This document shows positions 21,929-23,241 of a stretch of DNA of 23,241 nt, one piece after another. Below the pieces are notes generated by a model, which was not told where the DNA came from, ran no database searches, and saw only the letters and a program-made list of their open reading frames with translations. This DNA comes from CAZTAK01 sp964611585. GTDB lineage: Bacteria; Pseudomonadota; Alphaproteobacteria; SHVP01. Position 1 is the stretch's first letter. Each line of letters begins with the position of its first letter. The stretch covers positions 1 to 23,241 of the forward strand of contig CAZTAK010000045.1 of the NCBI GenBank assembly GCA_964611585.1, in the 5' to 3' direction. The translations under genes and the position numbers were made by a program.

Positions 21929-23241
21929 CTAGACTTTGGGCAGTTCCTCATAGGTGTGCCACGGCGGCGGCGACGAATGGGACCACTCCAGCGTCGTCGC
22001 GCCTTCACCCCACGGATTGGCTTCCACCTTCTTGCCCCGCACCTTCATGTCGAACAGGAGGTACAGGAACACGATCATTCCCGCGAACGCGACGTAGGAG
22101 CCGATCGAAGAAACCAGGTTCCAACCCGAAAACGCGTCCGGGTAGTCCGGGATTCGGCGCGGCATGCCGGCAAGACCTGAAAAGTGCATCGGAAAGAAGG
22201 TCAGATTGACGCCGATGAAGGTCAGCCAGAAATGAAGTTTGCCGAGGAACTCGTTGTATTGGCGGCCCCACATCTTTGCCGCCCAGTAGTAGAAACCGGC
22301 GAAGATACCGAACATCGCACCGAGCGACATCGTGTAGTGGAAGTGCCCGACAACGTAATAGGTGTCGTGGAGCGCGATATCGACGCCGGCGTTGGCGAGC
22401 GTGACTCCTGTCACGCCGCCGATAACGAACAGGAAGATGAACCCGAGCGCAAACATCATCGGAGTCTTGAACTTCAGCGACCCGCCCCACATGGTGGCGA
22501 TCCAGGAGAAAATCTTGATGCCGGTAGGCACCGCAATCACCATCGTCGCCGCCACAAAGTAGGCCCGCGTATCGACGTCAAGGCCGACCGTGTACATGTG
22601 GTGGGCCCAAACGATGAACCCGACGACTCCAATCGACACCATCGCGTAGGCCATGCCGAGGTAGCCGAAGATCGGTTTCTTCGAGAACGTCGATATGACG
22701 TGAGAGATCACGCCGAACCCCGGAATAATCAGAATGTACACTTCGGGGTGGCCGAAGAACCAGAACAGGTGCTGGTAGAGGAGCGGATCGCCCCCCGCGG
22801 ACGCGTCGAAAAAAGTGGTGCCGAAATTGCGATCCGTCAGCAGCATGGTGATGGCGCCCGCCAGCACCGGCAGCGACAGGAGCAGCAGGAACGCCGTCAC
22901 CAGGATCGACCACACGAACAGCGGCATCCGGTGCAACGTCATGCCCGGCGCGCGCATGTTGAAGATGGTGGTGATGAAGTTGATGGCGCCCAAAATCGAC
23001 GAGGCGCCCGCCAGGTGCAGCGAGAAGATCGCCATGTCCACCGCCATTCCGGGCTGGCCCGAGGTCGAGAGCGGCGCATAGACGGTCCAGCCGACACCGG
23101 GACCGCCATCGACGAAGACCGAGGTCGCCAGCAGTCCGATCGCTGGAATCAGGAGCCAGAAACTGATGTTGTTGAGGCGCGGGAACGCCATGTCCGGCGC
23201 CCCGATCATCAGCGGCACGAACCAGTTGCCGAAGCCGCCGA
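21929..23241 (-). CDS. ctaD: Cytochrome c oxidase subunit I, 5' end beyond window
   Basis: This is the catalytic subunit of the aa3-type oxidase, with heme a, heme a3 and CuB. The visible part, about 437 codons, lacks the N-terminal portion, which lies past the right edge; the frame is open to 23241 and reads GGFGNWFVPLMIGAPDMAFP at the junction. CuB ligands and the His-Tyr crosslink region are seen in FWFFGHPEVYILIIPGFG and in the later HHMYTVGLDVDTRAYF. Heme-ligand helix GHFHYTMSLGAMFGIFAGFYYW is intact. The K-channel segment and the C-terminal helices also look complete. The stop is TAG at 21929. A subunit II gene would be expected upstream outside the window. Confidence 0.96.
   Translation of the reverse strand, partial: GGFGNWFVPLMIGAPDMAFPRLNNISFWLLIPAIGLLATSVFVDGGPGVGWTVYAPLSTSGQPGMAVDMAIFSLHLAGASSILGAINFITTIFNMRAPGMTLHRMPLFVWSILVTAFLLLLSLPVLAGAITMLLTDRNFGTTFFDASAGGDPLLYQHLFWFFGHPEVYILIIPGFGVISHVISTFSKKPIFGYLGMAYAMVSIGVVGFIVWAHHMYTVGLDVDTRAYFVAATMVIAVPTGIKIFSWIATMWGGSLKFKTPMMFALGFIFLFVIGGVTGVTLANAGVDIALHDTYYVVGHFHYTMSLGAMFGIFAGFYYWAAKMWGRQYNEFLGKLHFWLTFIGVNLTFFPMHFSGLAGMPRRIPDYPDAFSGWNLVSSIGSYVAFAGMIVFLYLLFDMKVRGKKVEANPWGEGATTLEWSHSSPPPWHTYEELPKV

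Noticed and set aside
1..23241. CRISPR array, tRNA, rRNA, transposase or phage genes
   Set aside because: No regularly spaced direct repeats, cloverleaf-like sequences or mobile-element proteins were recognised on reading both strands.

Overview
The window is GC-rich, densely packed and almost entirely core metabolism. Gene content and order point to an alphaproteobacterium, probably Rhodospirillales-like. The evidence is the cytochrome c oxidase assembly order ctaD-ctaB-small TM protein-ctaG-coxE-DUF983-SURF1, the APH-fold homoserine kinase (ThrB), the long tandem-domain dCTP deaminase, and an ispH-thrB-rnhA run. No rRNA, tRNA, CRISPR array, transposase or prophage gene was seen.

Layout. 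(1) 1-636: a visibly AT-richer edge with a partial YwgA-like gene, unlike the rest of the window. (2) 637-5330, minus strand: a glycine cleavage operon gcvT-gcvH-gcvPA-gcvPB, with split P-protein subunits and 1-4 nt overlaps from gcvH onward. It has a recognisable promoter and a tandem glycine riboswitch in its leader. (3) 5373-6371: a small unknown ORF, a lipoprotein of unknown function, and a CDGSH iron-sulfur protein gene interrupted by an in-frame TAA at codon 6. (4) 6654-9046, plus strand: ispH, thrB, rnhA. (5) 9056-11082, minus strand: a lipidated Tat-exported cupredoxin, a type II peroxiredoxin, and a DsbD alpha-domain-like gene interrupted by an in-frame TAG just after its signal peptide. 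(6) 11245-11811, plus strand: YqgE/AlgH. (7) 11857-15188, minus strand: thrC, an M16 peptidase and a GNAT acetyltransferase. (8) 15469-16629, plus strand: dCTP deaminase. (9) 16635-16783: a palindrome-rich element of about 149 bp with terminal inverted repeats. (10) 16781-23241, minus strand: an aa3-type cytochrome c oxidase and assembly cluster running into SURF1 and an M32 carboxypeptidase; ctaD is cut by the window end.

Functionally, the gcv operon degrades glycine to feed one-carbon units and is switched by glycine. ThrB and ThrC are the last two steps to threonine, which can itself be a source of glycine. The cox block builds the terminal oxidase: CtaD is the catalytic subunit, CoxE is subunit III, CtaB makes heme O, CtaG delivers copper to CuB, and SURF1 helps heme insertion.

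I do not see a convincing new multi-gene system. The most useful observations are two clean in-frame nonsense codons in otherwise intact redox genes, the palindromic element that supplies the stop codon of the M32 gene, a perfect DnaA-box match upstream of dcd, a DUF983 frame that continues from the coxE stop without an obvious start, and the compositionally distinct left edge.
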